DNA from: Mycobacterium sp.
GTDB lineage: Bacteria; Actinomycetota; Actinomycetes; Mycobacteriales; Mycobacteriaceae
DNA length: 49,359 nt
NCBI GenBank assembly: GCA_025963385.1
Contig: JAOPUT010000152.1
Location: forward strand, 1 to 49,359
Direction of reading: 5' to 3'
Part shown: piece by piece, positions 26,276 to 34,238 of the stretch
Layout: every line of letters starts with the position of its first letter
How positions within the stretch are numbered: position 1 is the stretch's first letter
Program-made: the position numbers and the translations under genes
The notes under the pieces: model-generated
What the model saw: only the letters and a program-made list of their open reading frames with translations
What the model was told of the DNA's origin: nothing
Database searches by the model: none

Positions 26276-27261
26276 TTCGCGCCGAAGCCCACTGCGGCCT
26301 TGACTCCGTGGTGCAGTTCGGCGACGTCGGGGTGCGCGCGGATACGCGACTTCCAGGCGTTGTCTCCATAGGTGTCGAAGATTGGGTTGTCTGGATCGGC
26401 CTCGACTCCGCGTGACAACCTCGCCAGCTCCGGCGGGAGGGCGATGATCGGGATGGTGGCATCTAGCGCCGGGTTCAGGAAGAAGGGGATCGACACCCGG
26501 TCGATCCCCGGGGGCGCCACGACCCGGTGCCGCGTCGCGCGTAGGTAGCCGCCGGTCGCCACCTCCAGCAGCTCGCCGATGTTGACGATGAATGCGCCGG
26601 GGACCGGCGGCACGTCGACCCACTCCCCCGGCGTCGGTTCCACCTGTAGGCCCTTCGAATCAGGTTCCACCAGAAGCAATGTCAGCACACCGGAGTCCTT
26701 GTGGGCACCGACTCCCTGCTGATTGTCGGTGTCGCCGGGGTAACGGACCACCTTGATGAGCGTGGCGGGCAGATGCGCGAACGCATCGTCGAAGGTGGCT
26801 TCCTCGGCGCCCAGAGACACCGCCCAGTGGCGCAGCAGTCGCATGCCCACCCCGGACAGCGCCTCGTCCCACCGTTCGAACGCGTGCCTGAAACCGGCAG
26901 GTGTCGACGGCCATAGGTTGGGGCCCTGCAGACGCCAGTAGCCCTTCGCGTCCGGGCGAACCGAGCGCTCGGGTCCGATGTCGATCTGTTCGCGCCAATC
27001 CACCTTGCCGTTGGTGAGTTCCCCGCCGAGGCGCGAGTATCCACGGAACTGCGGACTCTTCAGCTGGCTGATCTCCGCCTTCGCCGCCGGATCGAGCGCG
27101 AAGAACGCCCGAGCAAGACCGAGCACCTCGGCCGTTTGCGATTCGCTGACACCGTGACCTACCAGGTAGAAGAACCCGGCGTCGTGGGCAGCCTCGCGCA
27201 AGCGCGCACGAAACGCGGCCGGGTCCGTGTCGGCGTCGGACAGGTCGAGCACGGGAAGCAT
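26272..27261 (-). CDS. 2-oxoglutarate/Fe(II) oxygenase, isopenicillin-N-synthase family
   Basis: A 329-residue non-haem iron oxygenase. The N-terminal DIOX_N part starts MLPVLDLSDADTDP and contains GFFYLVGHGVS. The C-terminal jelly roll has the iron ligands His and Asp in AHKDSGVLTLLL and the third His in TRHRVVAP, with the co-substrate Arg and Ser in RVSIPFF. All the residues needed for 2OG chemistry are therefore present. These enzymes hydroxylate or desaturate small molecules; no substrate can be named. ATG 27261 gives the standard N-terminus, although the frame stays open a further 130 codons upstream. Confidence 0.88.
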   Translation of the reverse strand: MLPVLDLSDADTDPAAFRARLREAAHDAGFFYLVGHGVSESQTAEVLGLARAFFALDPAAKAEISQLKSPQFRGYSRLGGELTNGKVDWREQIDIGPERSVRPDAKGYWRLQGPNLWPSTPAGFRHAFERWDEALSGVGMRLLRHWAVSLGAEEATFDDAFAHLPATLIKVVRYPGDTDNQQGVGAHKDSGVLTLLLVEPDSKGLQVEPTPGEWVDVPPVPGAFIVNIGELLEVATGGYLRATRHRVVAPPGIDRVSIPFFLNPALDATIPIIALPPELARLSRGVEADPDNPIFDTYGDNAWKSRIRAHPDVAELHHGVKAAVGFGAN

Positions 27262-27370
27262 GTCACCGATTGTGCGCGCTCGTTCAGGTGTCCCCCGACG
27301 CGGCTGGTTCCCCGACCCGATACCCGCGTCGGGCGCGTTTGGCCGCCGACAGACCGGGAACTGCCACGAC

Positions 27371-28357
27371 ATGTCTCTGCGCGTCGCGGTCACCGGCCCC
27401 ACGGGCGAAATTGGTATCTCGACCATCCAAGCCCTCGAGGATGATCCCAACGTCACGGCGATCATCGGGATGGCCCGGCGTCCATTCGATCCCGACGAGC
27501 TGGGCTGGACGAAGACGGAGTACCGCCGCGGCGACATCCTGGACCGGGCGGCCGTCGATTCTCTCGTCGCCGACGTGGACGTCGTCGTGCACCTCGCCTT
27601 CATCATCATGGGCTCGCGGGAGGAAAGCGGGCGAGTGAATCTGGCCGGCACCCGCAACGTCTTCGAGGCGACCGTGGCCGCCGATCGGCCGCAGCGGCTC
27701 GTCTACACGTCCTCGGTCGCCGCGTACGGCTACCACTCCGAGAACCGAACCCCGATCACCGAGGACGTGCCGCCCCGCGGCTCACCCGAGCATTACTACT
27801 CCGAGCAGAAGGCGGCGTGCGAAGCGGCCTTGGCCGACGTCACCGCGGGCTCTTCACTCGAGGTATACGTGCTGCGGCCGTGCATCGTGGCCGGGCCGAA
27901 GGCGACCATGCTGGCCGATGCCATGCCATGGAACCAGCTTCCCGACGCGATCGGTCGGCTCACGCGTGCCGTGCCGCTGCTCAAACCGCCGTTTCCAGAT
28001 CCCGGCACGCCGATGCAGTTGGTGCATCACGACGACGTGGCCGCCGCGATCGCGTTGGCCGTCACCACCACGTCCGCCCCGCCGGGTGCCTACAACATCG
28101 CCGGCGACGGCGTGTTGTCGTTGTCGGACGTCGGCAGGGCACTGGGCGCCAGACCGGTGAAGGTGCCGCGCGCGGCGGCGGTGGCCACGTCGGAGATCAT
28201 CTCGCGGGTGCCGTTCGTCCCGTCGGCGTTGGAATGGTTGCACGCCGGCCGAACCTCGGTGGTGATGGACATCGGCAAGGCCAAGCATCAACTGGGCTGG
28301 GCACCGAAGTTCACTGCAGCGGAGACACTTTCGGCGATGGCGAAAGCCGTTCGGTAG
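27371..28357 (+). CDS. NAD(P)-dependent epimerase/dehydratase family protein
   Basis: A 328-residue extended short-chain dehydrogenase. The nucleotide motif is VTGPTGEIG, a TGxxGxxG form. DILDRAAVDSLVADVDVVVHLAF gives the acidic strand and the following helix; the VYTSSVAAYG strand supplies the Ser, and YYSEQK supplies the catalytic Tyr-x3-Lys. The C-terminal substrate domain begins around LRPCIVAGP. It could act as a sugar-nucleotide epimerase or reductase, or as a 3-beta-hydroxysteroid-type enzyme. It is divergent from the oxygenase with about 109 bp between starts. No ribosome site is obvious before ATG 27371. Confidence 0.85.
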   Translation: MSLRVAVTGPTGEIGISTIQALEDDPNVTAIIGMARRPFDPDELGWTKTEYRRGDILDRAAVDSLVADVDVVVHLAFIIMGSREESGRVNLAGTRNVFEATVAADRPQRLVYTSSVAAYGYHSENRTPITEDVPPRGSPEHYYSEQKAACEAALADVTAGSSLEVYVLRPCIVAGPKATMLADAMPWNQLPDAIGRLTRAVPLLKPPFPDPGTPMQLVHHDDVAAAIALAVTTTSAPPGAYNIAGDGVLSLSDVGRALGARPVKVPRAAAVATSEIISRVPFVPSALEWLHAGRTSVVMDIGKAKHQLGWAPKFTAAETLSAMAKAVR

Positions 28358-28385
28358 TCCGCCACGGGGCGGGCGCCGCCGAGGG

Positions 28386-29219
28386 TCAGTCGGGCTTGCG
28401 GAAGGTGTACACGCGGTACTGGATGAGGCCCATGTTGGACAGCCACTTGATCCACCGCGTACCGACCACCAAGGTCTTCTCGGCGTCCGCCGACCCCTGC
28501 TCGCGGAAGAACCTGATCAGGAAGGGGTAGGTCGGCAGCGTGTTCTTCCGGATGTTGCGGTTCGCATCGAGTTCGAGTCCCGCGCGTTTGCCCATGGCCC
28601 GATAGGACCGCAGGGGCACATTCCCCAGCGTTCCGTACGACTTGGCGATTCGGGACCTCACCGCCATCCAGATCGGGGTCTTCGCGAAAAGCGCCACGGT
28701 GGGCACGAAGTCGGACACCGCCACATAGCCGCCCGGCTTGAGCACCCTGGCGGCCTCCACGAGGAAGGCCTCACGCGACGGAAAGTGGAAGATGCATTCG
28801 ACGGCCAGGACGCGGTCGAATGAGTTGTCGTCGAACGGCAACTGGAGTGCGTCGCCCTCCACCCAGGCGATCTCATTGCCATTGGCGCTCTGGGTCTGGG
28901 CCTCGGCAGCAGCGAGTTGACGCGGATCGATGTTCAGCCCGGTGAGGTCCATGGCGGAATGTCCGGCGTTGATCTGCTGGATGGTCCCGCCGAATCCGCA
29001 GCCGACGTCCAACAGCCGCTGGCCATCGGCGACTCGGCCGGCATCCATCAACACGCCGTTCATGTGCTCCATGGCCGCGATGTAGTCATCTCGGGTTCCC
29101 GAGGCCGCCTTGGGATCATCCCAATAGCCCCAATGCACCTGGCGTTCCCACAGTTGACCGGTCTCGCCACCTTCCTGCCGTTCATCGATGAGCAGGTCGA
29201 AATATGGCAGGTCAGGCAT
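28386..29219 (-). CDS. SAM-dependent class I methyltransferase
   Basis: A 277-residue methyltransferase with SAM motif I LLDVGCGFGG (residues about 67-76), post-I acidic residue in LNIDPRQ, motif II-like WVEGDALQLPFDDNSFD and motif III RVLKPGGYVAVSDF. The overall order resembles the UbiE/menaquinone-biosynthesis and phthiotriol-type mycobacterial methyltransferases that act on lipids or polyketides. It lies 60 bp downstream of the membrane-tailed diiron oxygenase on the same strand, so the two probably act on the same hydrophobic substrate (inference). Confidence 0.87.
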   Translation of the reverse strand: MPDLPYFDLLIDERQEGGETGQLWERQVHWGYWDDPKAASGTRDDYIAAMEHMNGVLMDAGRVADGQRLLDVGCGFGGTIQQINAGHSAMDLTGLNIDPRQLAAAEAQTQSANGNEIAWVEGDALQLPFDDNSFDRVLAVECIFHFPSREAFLVEAARVLKPGGYVAVSDFVPTVALFAKTPIWMAVRSRIAKSYGTLGNVPLRSYRAMGKRAGLELDANRNIRKNTLPTYPFLIRFFREQGSADAEKTLVVGTRWIKWLSNMGLIQYRVYTFRKPD

Positions 29220-29279
29220 CGGCGGAATTTATCACGGTTCGGGGTCTGTTTCGGGGATGCTGGGCCGGTCGCGGACGCG

Positions 29280-30584
29280 TCATATCGTGGGCATGAATTC
29301 GGCCAGCGCGAGGATCATGCACACCAACATGGCGAGCCCGATCAGCCCACCGACGGGAATCATGGTCACGCACAACGCCACCCAGATGAGAAACCTCGGC
29401 CACTCGAACGGTTGGTTGCCCACCACGACACCGAAACGCGCTTGGAGCGCGTGGTAAACCGCCCACACGCACGCCCCTGCGGCGGCGACGGCGATGATCC
29501 GCAATCCGACCGGCGTCGCCGCAAGGGCGACGGTCGCCATGATCACGACCGCCGCGATGCGGCCCCACGTCACCGTGCGAAACCCCGCCACCCTCGTGAC
29601 GGCCGGGCTCCGATCCGGCTCACCGCGATACCGCGGCAGCCGCCCATCGATTCCCAACAATCGCCACATCCAACGGGTCCATGCCGTTCGCAGACCAAGG
29701 TCCTCGGCGACTCGTCGAACGTCGGCGGCCGATTCCGCCATCATCCGCCGCGACTGATCCCCCCTCCAGTAGGCGGTCTTGAAGACCTGTCGGGGAATCC
29801 CGAACTGCCTGGCGAAGGTCCGGGGCGGTCCCACCGATTCGCCGATCAACCATCGAAGGAACAGCGGGAAGATGATCGCGTAGAACGCCCGCCTGAAACG
29901 TCCGGCACTCCTCAAACGCTCAGCCAGATGGAGGTCGGCGAACGTGATGTGGCGGGCTTCCTCCGCCAGGTGAATGTAGGTGATCTTGTTCAGCAGCGGT
30001 GGAACGTGGGCTGCGCCGCGGTGCTGCAGCGTCTGCTGATAGTGCAACGGCTGTTCACCACAAAGCACCCCGATGAAATGAAAGTTGCTGGCGTAACCGC
30101 CGTAGTATCCGGCGAACGGTCCGATGATCCGGGAACCCCGTCGCATTCCGGGAACCAGCTCGCCAGTGCGATTCACGAATTCCTGGAACATCTGGATGTG
30201 GTTGGATTCCTCGATCATTTCCTGAACGAGATAGCGAAATACCGGGGAGCCATTCGGCAATTTACCGACGTAGTGCACGACTCCGCGGATCAACATCATC
30301 TCGAACTGGGTGGTGGCCTTCAAAGTGTTCGCGGTGACCCAGCGACCCATGTCGATTCGTCGCTGCAACGGCTGCTCGGCGTACCACTCCGTGGCGGCCA
30401 GCGGATTGGTTTCCGGATCCAGCTGCCAACGCGGATCGTTCGCGTCCAGCGCGTTCTCGGGTGCGTCCCAATCGATGTCGACGAACGGATCGAAGTGCAG
30501 TCGAGCCGTCGCGCGTGTGAGGCTTTCGACGCTTTCGAGGTAGGCGCCTTCCAGCGTGCCGTCTGCGTCATTGACCGCTGTCAT
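29280..30584 (-). CDS. AurF-like diiron oxygenase with C-terminal membrane tail
   Basis: A 434-residue protein. Residues about 60-290 match the AurF-type (p-aminobenzoate N-oxygenase) diiron fold, with iron-ligand motifs EMIEESNH (Glu122, Glu125/126, His129) and HLAEEARHI near 207-215, plus an early Glu in TTQFEMMLI. From about residue 345 the chain has three to four hydrophobic helices (WGRIAAVVIMATVALAATP; FLIWVALCVTMIPVGGLIG). That tail is not part of the soluble AurF enzyme and should fix the enzyme to the membrane. It could N-oxygenate or hydroxylate a lipid-like substrate. The methyltransferase gene follows directly. Confidence 0.83.
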   Translation of the reverse strand: MTAVNDADGTLEGAYLESVESLTRATARLHFDPFVDIDWDAPENALDANDPRWQLDPETNPLAATEWYAEQPLQRRIDMGRWVTANTLKATTQFEMMLIRGVVHYVGKLPNGSPVFRYLVQEMIEESNHIQMFQEFVNRTGELVPGMRRGSRIIGPFAGYYGGYASNFHFIGVLCGEQPLHYQQTLQHRGAAHVPPLLNKITYIHLAEEARHITFADLHLAERLRSAGRFRRAFYAIIFPLFLRWLIGESVGPPRTFARQFGIPRQVFKTAYWRGDQSRRMMAESAADVRRVAEDLGLRTAWTRWMWRLLGIDGRLPRYRGEPDRSPAVTRVAGFRTVTWGRIAAVVIMATVALAATPVGLRIIAVAAAGACVWAVYHALQARFGVVVGNQPFEWPRFLIWVALCVTMIPVGGLIGLAMLVCMILALAEFMPTI

Positions 30585-31046
30585 TTGCCCATCCGTTGGC
30601 GTGAGTGTGTGCGTACGGTGTCAATCTGTCTGCCCGTATAGGGGTATCACGCGTCCAGCAAATTGTGGGCAACGCTTCGCGCCAACATCGGTTCCGATTC
30701 GATAACGCCCATCGGCGGCGCACACGAGGGGCCATCGCCTATGAACCCGGTGAGTAATGAAAAGCTCTGCTCCCATGGACTTCCGGCTGCGTCCCGGACA
30801 GCGGCGAACCCGGGACCGTCGCCGTCAGCAGGACCGCGCCATGCGGACCTCGGCGAAATCTCACGGGCGATCGTGGGCAAATCCGACGTTTTCGAGGTGC
30901 CTTCACCGAGGAGGATGGGCGCAGGAAGATCGATCCGAGCCGCAATGGGACTCATACCCTCGGGCGGTGGCCACAACGGTCGAGAGCGTGGAACGCGAGG
31001 CACTCGCGGGACTTACGATCGAGGGCGCAGCAGTTGAGGAGTTGAC
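30585..31046. other. 460-bp leader/intergenic region of unclear nature
   Basis: There is no clear gene between the diiron oxygenase and the amidohydrolase. All three plus frames and one minus frame stay open for long stretches, so open frame length is not evidence. The plus frame from ATG 30775 (or 30757) to 31050 ends in a GTGA overlap with the amidohydrolase and its last 28 codons look coding. The stretch 30660-30970 also holds several stem-forming repeats, for example GGCGA (about 30803) with TCGCC (about 30819), and CCGAGG (about 30908) with CCTCGG (about 30958). It could be a structured leader RNA. Confidence 0.3.
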
Positions 31047-32294
31047 GTGACGATCGCACTGCCAGGCGGATGGGAAGACACCCTGGGTGCCGGCCTGGCC
31101 GACTTCTATCGAGACCTCCATGCCCACCCCGAGCTGTCGTTCCAAGAGCACCGCACCGCGCAGAAGGTGCTGGACGCGCTCGCACCACTGGGATTCGAGG
31201 TGACCGCCGGTGTCGGCCGCACCGGGGTCGTGGCCGTCTGCCGAAACGGGTCCGGCCCGACCGTCCTTCTGCGCGCGGACTTCGACGCCCTCCCCGTGGC
31301 GGAGAAGACCGGCCTGGCCTATGCGAGTACGGCTCGCGGCCTGGACGCCAACGGCAAGGATGTTCCGGTGATGCACGCCTGCGGCCACGACATGCATGCT
31401 GCCGCGCTGGTCGGCTCGTTGCGACTGCTCGACGCGCTGAAGGATTCCTGGTCGGGCACGGTGGTGGCCGTCTTCCAGCCTGCCGAGGAACTGGGTGCCG
31501 GGGCCAGGGCGATGATCGCCGACGGACTGTTCGACCGTTTTCCCAAACCCGATGTGGTGCTGGGACAGCACGTGGTGCCATTGCCCGCCGGGACGATCGC
31601 CTACAAGACCGGTCCGGCGTTGGCAGCGGCAGATTCGCTGAAGGTACAGCTATTCGGTCGTGGCGGCCACGGCTCGCAACCGGAGTCCACGATAGATCCG
31701 GTGGTGATGGCGTCCAACGTCGTGCAGCGTCTGCAAACCATTGTCTCGCGCGAACTTTCACCCTTCGACCCGGCCGTGGTCACGGTCGGGTACCTACATG
31801 CCGGGTCGAAGGAGAACATCATCGCCGACGACGCCGAACTCGGCATCAACGTCCGGAGCTTCAGCACCGATGTCCGCGAGAAGGCGCTCGCATCCATCGA
31901 ACGCATCGCCAGGGCAGAGGCACTGGCCTCGGGCGCCGAGCAGGAGCCCTCGGTCGAGACCACGTACAGCTTTCCCGTCACCACCGTCGATGACGCGGTC
32001 ATGCAAGGGATAGCTGTCGAATTCCGCAGCCACTTCGGCGATCAACGGGTGGTCGAATGGCATCAACCCGTGGCAGGAAGTGAAGACGTCGGCCTGTTCG
32101 GCAGCGAGATCGGCGTACCCACCGCGTTCTGGTTCTGGGGCGGCTTCGATCAAGCACGGGTGGCGCAAGCTGCCGAGCAACGAAAGTCGCTCCCCACCAA
32201 CCACTCCCCCGAATTCGCACCCGCGATCGAGCCCACTCTGTCGACAGGTGCCGAAGCGCTTACCGTCGCCGCCATGTCCCGCCTCTTCAGCTGA
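31047..32294 (+). CDS. M20 family amidohydrolase/peptidase
   Basis: A 415-residue di-metal amidohydrolase of the M20D (hippurate/indole-acetyl-amino-acid hydrolase) type. It starts with the DLHAHPELSFQE element. The metal ligands and base are visible in HACGHDMHA (Cys112, His114), QPAEELGAGA (Glu pair) and GQHVVP, with the final His in NHSPEF. The lid domain lies in the middle, around residues 185-295 (VQLFGRGGHGSQPE). Such enzymes split N-acyl amino acids or aminobenzoyl-glutamate. GTG 31047 has GAGGAG five bases before it and overlaps an upstream frame as GTGA. Confidence 0.9.
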   Translation: MTIALPGGWEDTLGAGLADFYRDLHAHPELSFQEHRTAQKVLDALAPLGFEVTAGVGRTGVVAVCRNGSGPTVLLRADFDALPVAEKTGLAYASTARGLDANGKDVPVMHACGHDMHAAALVGSLRLLDALKDSWSGTVVAVFQPAEELGAGARAMIADGLFDRFPKPDVVLGQHVVPLPAGTIAYKTGPALAAADSLKVQLFGRGGHGSQPESTIDPVVMASNVVQRLQTIVSRELSPFDPAVVTVGYLHAGSKENIIADDAELGINVRSFSTDVREKALASIERIARAEALASGAEQEPSVETTYSFPVTTVDDAVMQGIAVEFRSHFGDQRVVEWHQPVAGSEDVGLFGSEIGVPTAFWFWGGFDQARVAQAAEQRKSLPTNHSPEFAPAIEPTLSTGAEALTVAAMSRLFS

Positions 32295-32351
32295 CGACCG
32301 CAGCGTTTCCGGGGGGCGGAAGACTCGGACGCGCAGCCATCGAAAACACCA

Positions 32352-32768
32352 TCAGAGACGTTGCGGCAGCAGCTTGCTCATGACCACCGCCACGACGACG
32401 AACAGGAGCCCGAACCCTGCTCCTGTCAGTCCAAGAACGCGGAAGTCGGGCAGCGCCGCGCATGACCCCTGCGTGTTGACGATGCACTGCGGATCGAGAA
32501 CGTCCGTGACGTGCACGAAGGCCACTCCCAGCGAGGCCATCAGCAGACAGATGCCGACGACTCCGAGGACATTCCTGAAGTGCTCCAAAAACGCGCCGCT
32601 CGTCACCGTCCTTGCGAATCGTTGGACCCCACTCGGTCGGGATCGGCGATCCAGCCCGCCTTCGCGTCCACTGTCCTCGTCGCTACCGCCGTGGGTCTCG
32701 CAAGCCCCAACGTCGGTCACCGCGCCGCCGTCACCACGCACCAAGGGCAGTCCTGCCCGTACCAGCAA
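32352..32768 (-). CDS. Small two-helix membrane protein
   Basis: Up to 138 residues. The first 55 are polar and may not all be translated: the outermost start is TTG 32768, and GTG codons further in would shorten the protein. The rest has two clear membrane helices (NVLGVVGICLLMASLGVAFV and VLGLTGAGFGLLFVVVAVVM) around a loop with two cysteines (PQCIVNTQGSCA) likely outside the membrane, where they could pair. No family is recognised. It is convergent with the amidohydrolase gene, whose stop is 57 bp away. Confidence 0.55.
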   Translation of the reverse strand: MLVRAGLPLVRGDGGAVTDVGACETHGGSDEDSGREGGLDRRSRPSGVQRFARTVTSGAFLEHFRNVLGVVGICLLMASLGVAFVHVTDVLDPQCIVNTQGSCAALPDFRVLGLTGAGFGLLFVVVAVVMSKLLPQRL

Positions 32769-32884
32769 ATCATACCAATAGTTTTATATGAAGTCTTCGC
32801 AGACGTCAATAATGTGTGGCGGCGTGTCCACCGGGTGGCCGCCGCTCGGTGTCGACGTGCGTTCGGCGAGCGACTATGGCGACG

Positions 32885-33133
32885 TCACTCCTCTCGGATG
32901 CGGCGACGAAACCTCTGGTACGCCGCTCCGCGCCGAAGCCCCAAGGCATCACCGACCATCTGCCACGAGATGCCCGAGTCGACCGCTGCCAGTACGGCGA
33001 CACGCAGATCGCTCTCGGCGAAGTCCACCCCGGGCACATCCTGGCGCCTCTTTGCCATCTCAACGTCATTGGCCGCATCAAGGATTCGGTTGATGACGAC
33101 TCTCTCGCCCCAGGGGCGGTTCACAGTGTCCAT
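32885..33133 (-). CDS. Small HTH DNA-binding protein
   Basis: An 82-residue protein. Residues about 35-80 read LRVAVLAAVDSGISWQMVGDALGLRRG, followed by AAYQRFRRR, a typical helix-turn-helix of the short WQ-x-IGDALG-x-x-x-AAYQRF type found in small actinobacterial regulators. The first 30 residues include a charged helix (GERVVINRILDAANDVEMAKRR). It is likely a DNA-binding regulator with an unknown target. No ligand domain is present. It is not clearly in an operon with its neighbours. Confidence 0.6.
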   Translation of the reverse strand: MDTVNRPWGERVVINRILDAANDVEMAKRRQDVPGVDFAESDLRVAVLAAVDSGISWQMVGDALGLRRGAAYQRFRRRIREE

Positions 33134-33367
33134 GATTTAGACCCACCTAGCACCGACTGTTGATCAATAACCAACGGAGGCGGGGTCCGAGCCTGCATCT
33201 CGAGAGAAAGTGTACTGTTCCGCCACTGTCGTGCCTACCTCTTCGCATTCCTACCTGGCTTGAGTGGCCGACGTCGCAGATGGTGTTCACACCCGCGACC
33301 CCACCGCCCCGAAGCGCTGAACGGTCCCGAATCGGTTCGGTGCCAACAGAATTCAGGATGGAGAGAT
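33134..33367. other. Intergenic stretch, nothing recognised
   Basis: About 230 bp between the HTH gene and the small secreted protein gene. No gene, RNA or repeat is recognised; frames here have poor codon structure. Confidence 0.4.
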
Positions 33368-33703
33368 TCAACCGACCATGACGGGTGGCGGATACACGGT
33401 GTAGCAGTTCCAGCCACCGATTCCGAGAACATACACCGATGTACATCGCTGAAAGCTGCCGTCGGGTGACGGCGGTCCGTCGCACTGAGATCCACCATTG
33501 CCGAAGACCACCGCTCCCCCGCACGGATCCGCGGGAACATCTGGTGGCACCTGAACCCGGATGAGCGCCGGACCGGCAGTCGCGATCGTCAACGGTCCGC
33601 ACGCGGTCGCCATTGCACCGATGAACGTCGCAACGGTGAGAAGGATGTGGCTCTTGGTTGCTCCGTCGCATCCGCCCAACTGCGCCCTCGAGCGTCGAGA
33701 CAT
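33368..33703 (-). CDS. Small secreted Cys-containing protein
   Basis: A 111-residue protein from ATG 33703 with an N-terminal hydrophobic stretch (HILLTVATFIGAMATACG) that acts as signal peptide or, less likely, lipoprotein signal. The mature part contains CGGAVVFGNGGSQCDGPPSPD and GSFQRCTSVYVLG, and ends in a Pro-rich YPPPVMVG. The four cysteines and the CDGP-x-x-PDGSFxRC pattern match a common family of small exported mycobacterial proteins of unknown function. GTG 33790 is a longer start option. A perfect DosR-type palindrome lies about 150 bp upstream (about 60 bp from the GTG). Confidence 0.72.
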   Translation of the reverse strand: MSRRSRAQLGGCDGATKSHILLTVATFIGAMATACGPLTIATAGPALIRVQVPPDVPADPCGGAVVFGNGGSQCDGPPSPDGSFQRCTSVYVLGIGGWNCYTVYPPPVMVG

Positions 33704-33851
33704 CGCGTTGGTGGCCGTGACGGCCCTTTCGGCAACCGAACGGCGCAACGATGATCGGCAGACTTGCTCGATGTGTTCTTGCCGATCCACGATGCCCCCG
33801 AGAGGTACTTCCTATGAGTCCGATCTGACCACTGCGGACGCCGGTCTTCAA

Positions 33852-33865
33852 GGGACTAAAGTCCC
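33852..33865. promoter_or_regulatory. Perfect DosR (dormancy regulator) box
   Basis: GGGACTAAAGTCCC is a perfect 14-bp palindrome and matches the core of the DevR/DosR consensus (TTSGGGACTWWAGTCCCSAA); it is preceded by TTCAA. The closest genes are the small secreted protein on the minus strand and, on the plus strand, a decayed cupin gene followed by the PPOX protein. Confidence 0.65.
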
Positions 33866-33956
33866 AGTCCTGGCTCATTCAGCCCTCATCAGGGACGCCC
33901 GGCCGGGCGAGAGCGACTCGAGTGCGCGGGCGATGCACCGACCCATTCGACCGCGT

Positions 33957-34160
33957 CAGCCCGTTGATTTCCCATCGGCCCGCGCTGGATGCTCTGCCGC
34001 CGACGTCGAGCCGGCGCCCGGCGCGGGGCACGCCCGCTTGTGCGTGTCCGGATCCAGTGGCAAGGCAAGGACTTTCGACTACTGGCCCGGCGACATTGGC
34101 GACATACGAAGCGCAAGGGGGCACTACTTCCAGAACGTCGGCGACGCGAACAGAGTCGCA
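33957..34160 (+). pseudogene. Remnant of an oxalate-decarboxylase-type bicupin
   Basis: In one plus frame the translation reads SGSSGKARTFDYWPGDIG then ARGHYFQNVGDANRV. This is the C-terminal cupin motif of oxalate-decarboxylase-family proteins, normally ARTFDYxAGDVGYVPFAMGHYVENTGD. Just before it, VDFPSARAGCSAADVEPAPG corresponds to the strand that normally precedes the HxHxxxxE metal site. The roughly 25 residues holding that site are missing, and there is no start or remaining N-terminal cupin. It is therefore a truncated, internally deleted fragment of a manganese decarboxylase or related bicupin. The DosR box 90 bp upstream may be its old control site. Confidence 0.7.
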
Positions 34161-34226
34161 ACATCAAGGCGGAACCATCCGTCGGCCGCGGCGCGGTAAC
34201 CGTCTCCTGACACAGACCGCGGGGTC

Positions 34227-34232
34227 TACCTT
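34227..34232 (+). promoter_or_regulatory. -10 TACCTT for leaderless PPOX gene
   Basis: TACCTT fits TAnnnT and ends six bases before ATG 34239, where no ribosome site is present. Confidence 0.4.
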
Positions 34233-34238
34233 GGAACG

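Noticed and set aside
30660..30970. Idea that this is a known structured RNA such as Ms1, RNase P RNA, tmRNA or a c-di-AMP riboswitch
   Set aside because: I could not match any of their conserved core sequences, and the gene context differs from what is known for Ms1.
30663..31037. Plus-strand 124-codon frame before the amidohydrolase
   Set aside because: Several overlapping frames are equally open here and none shows a family match, so I describe the region instead of calling a gene.
33147..33878. 243-codon minus-strand frame across the DosR box
   Set aside because: It conflicts with the secreted-protein frame, which has a signal peptide and a family pattern. Its own translation has no recognisable segment.
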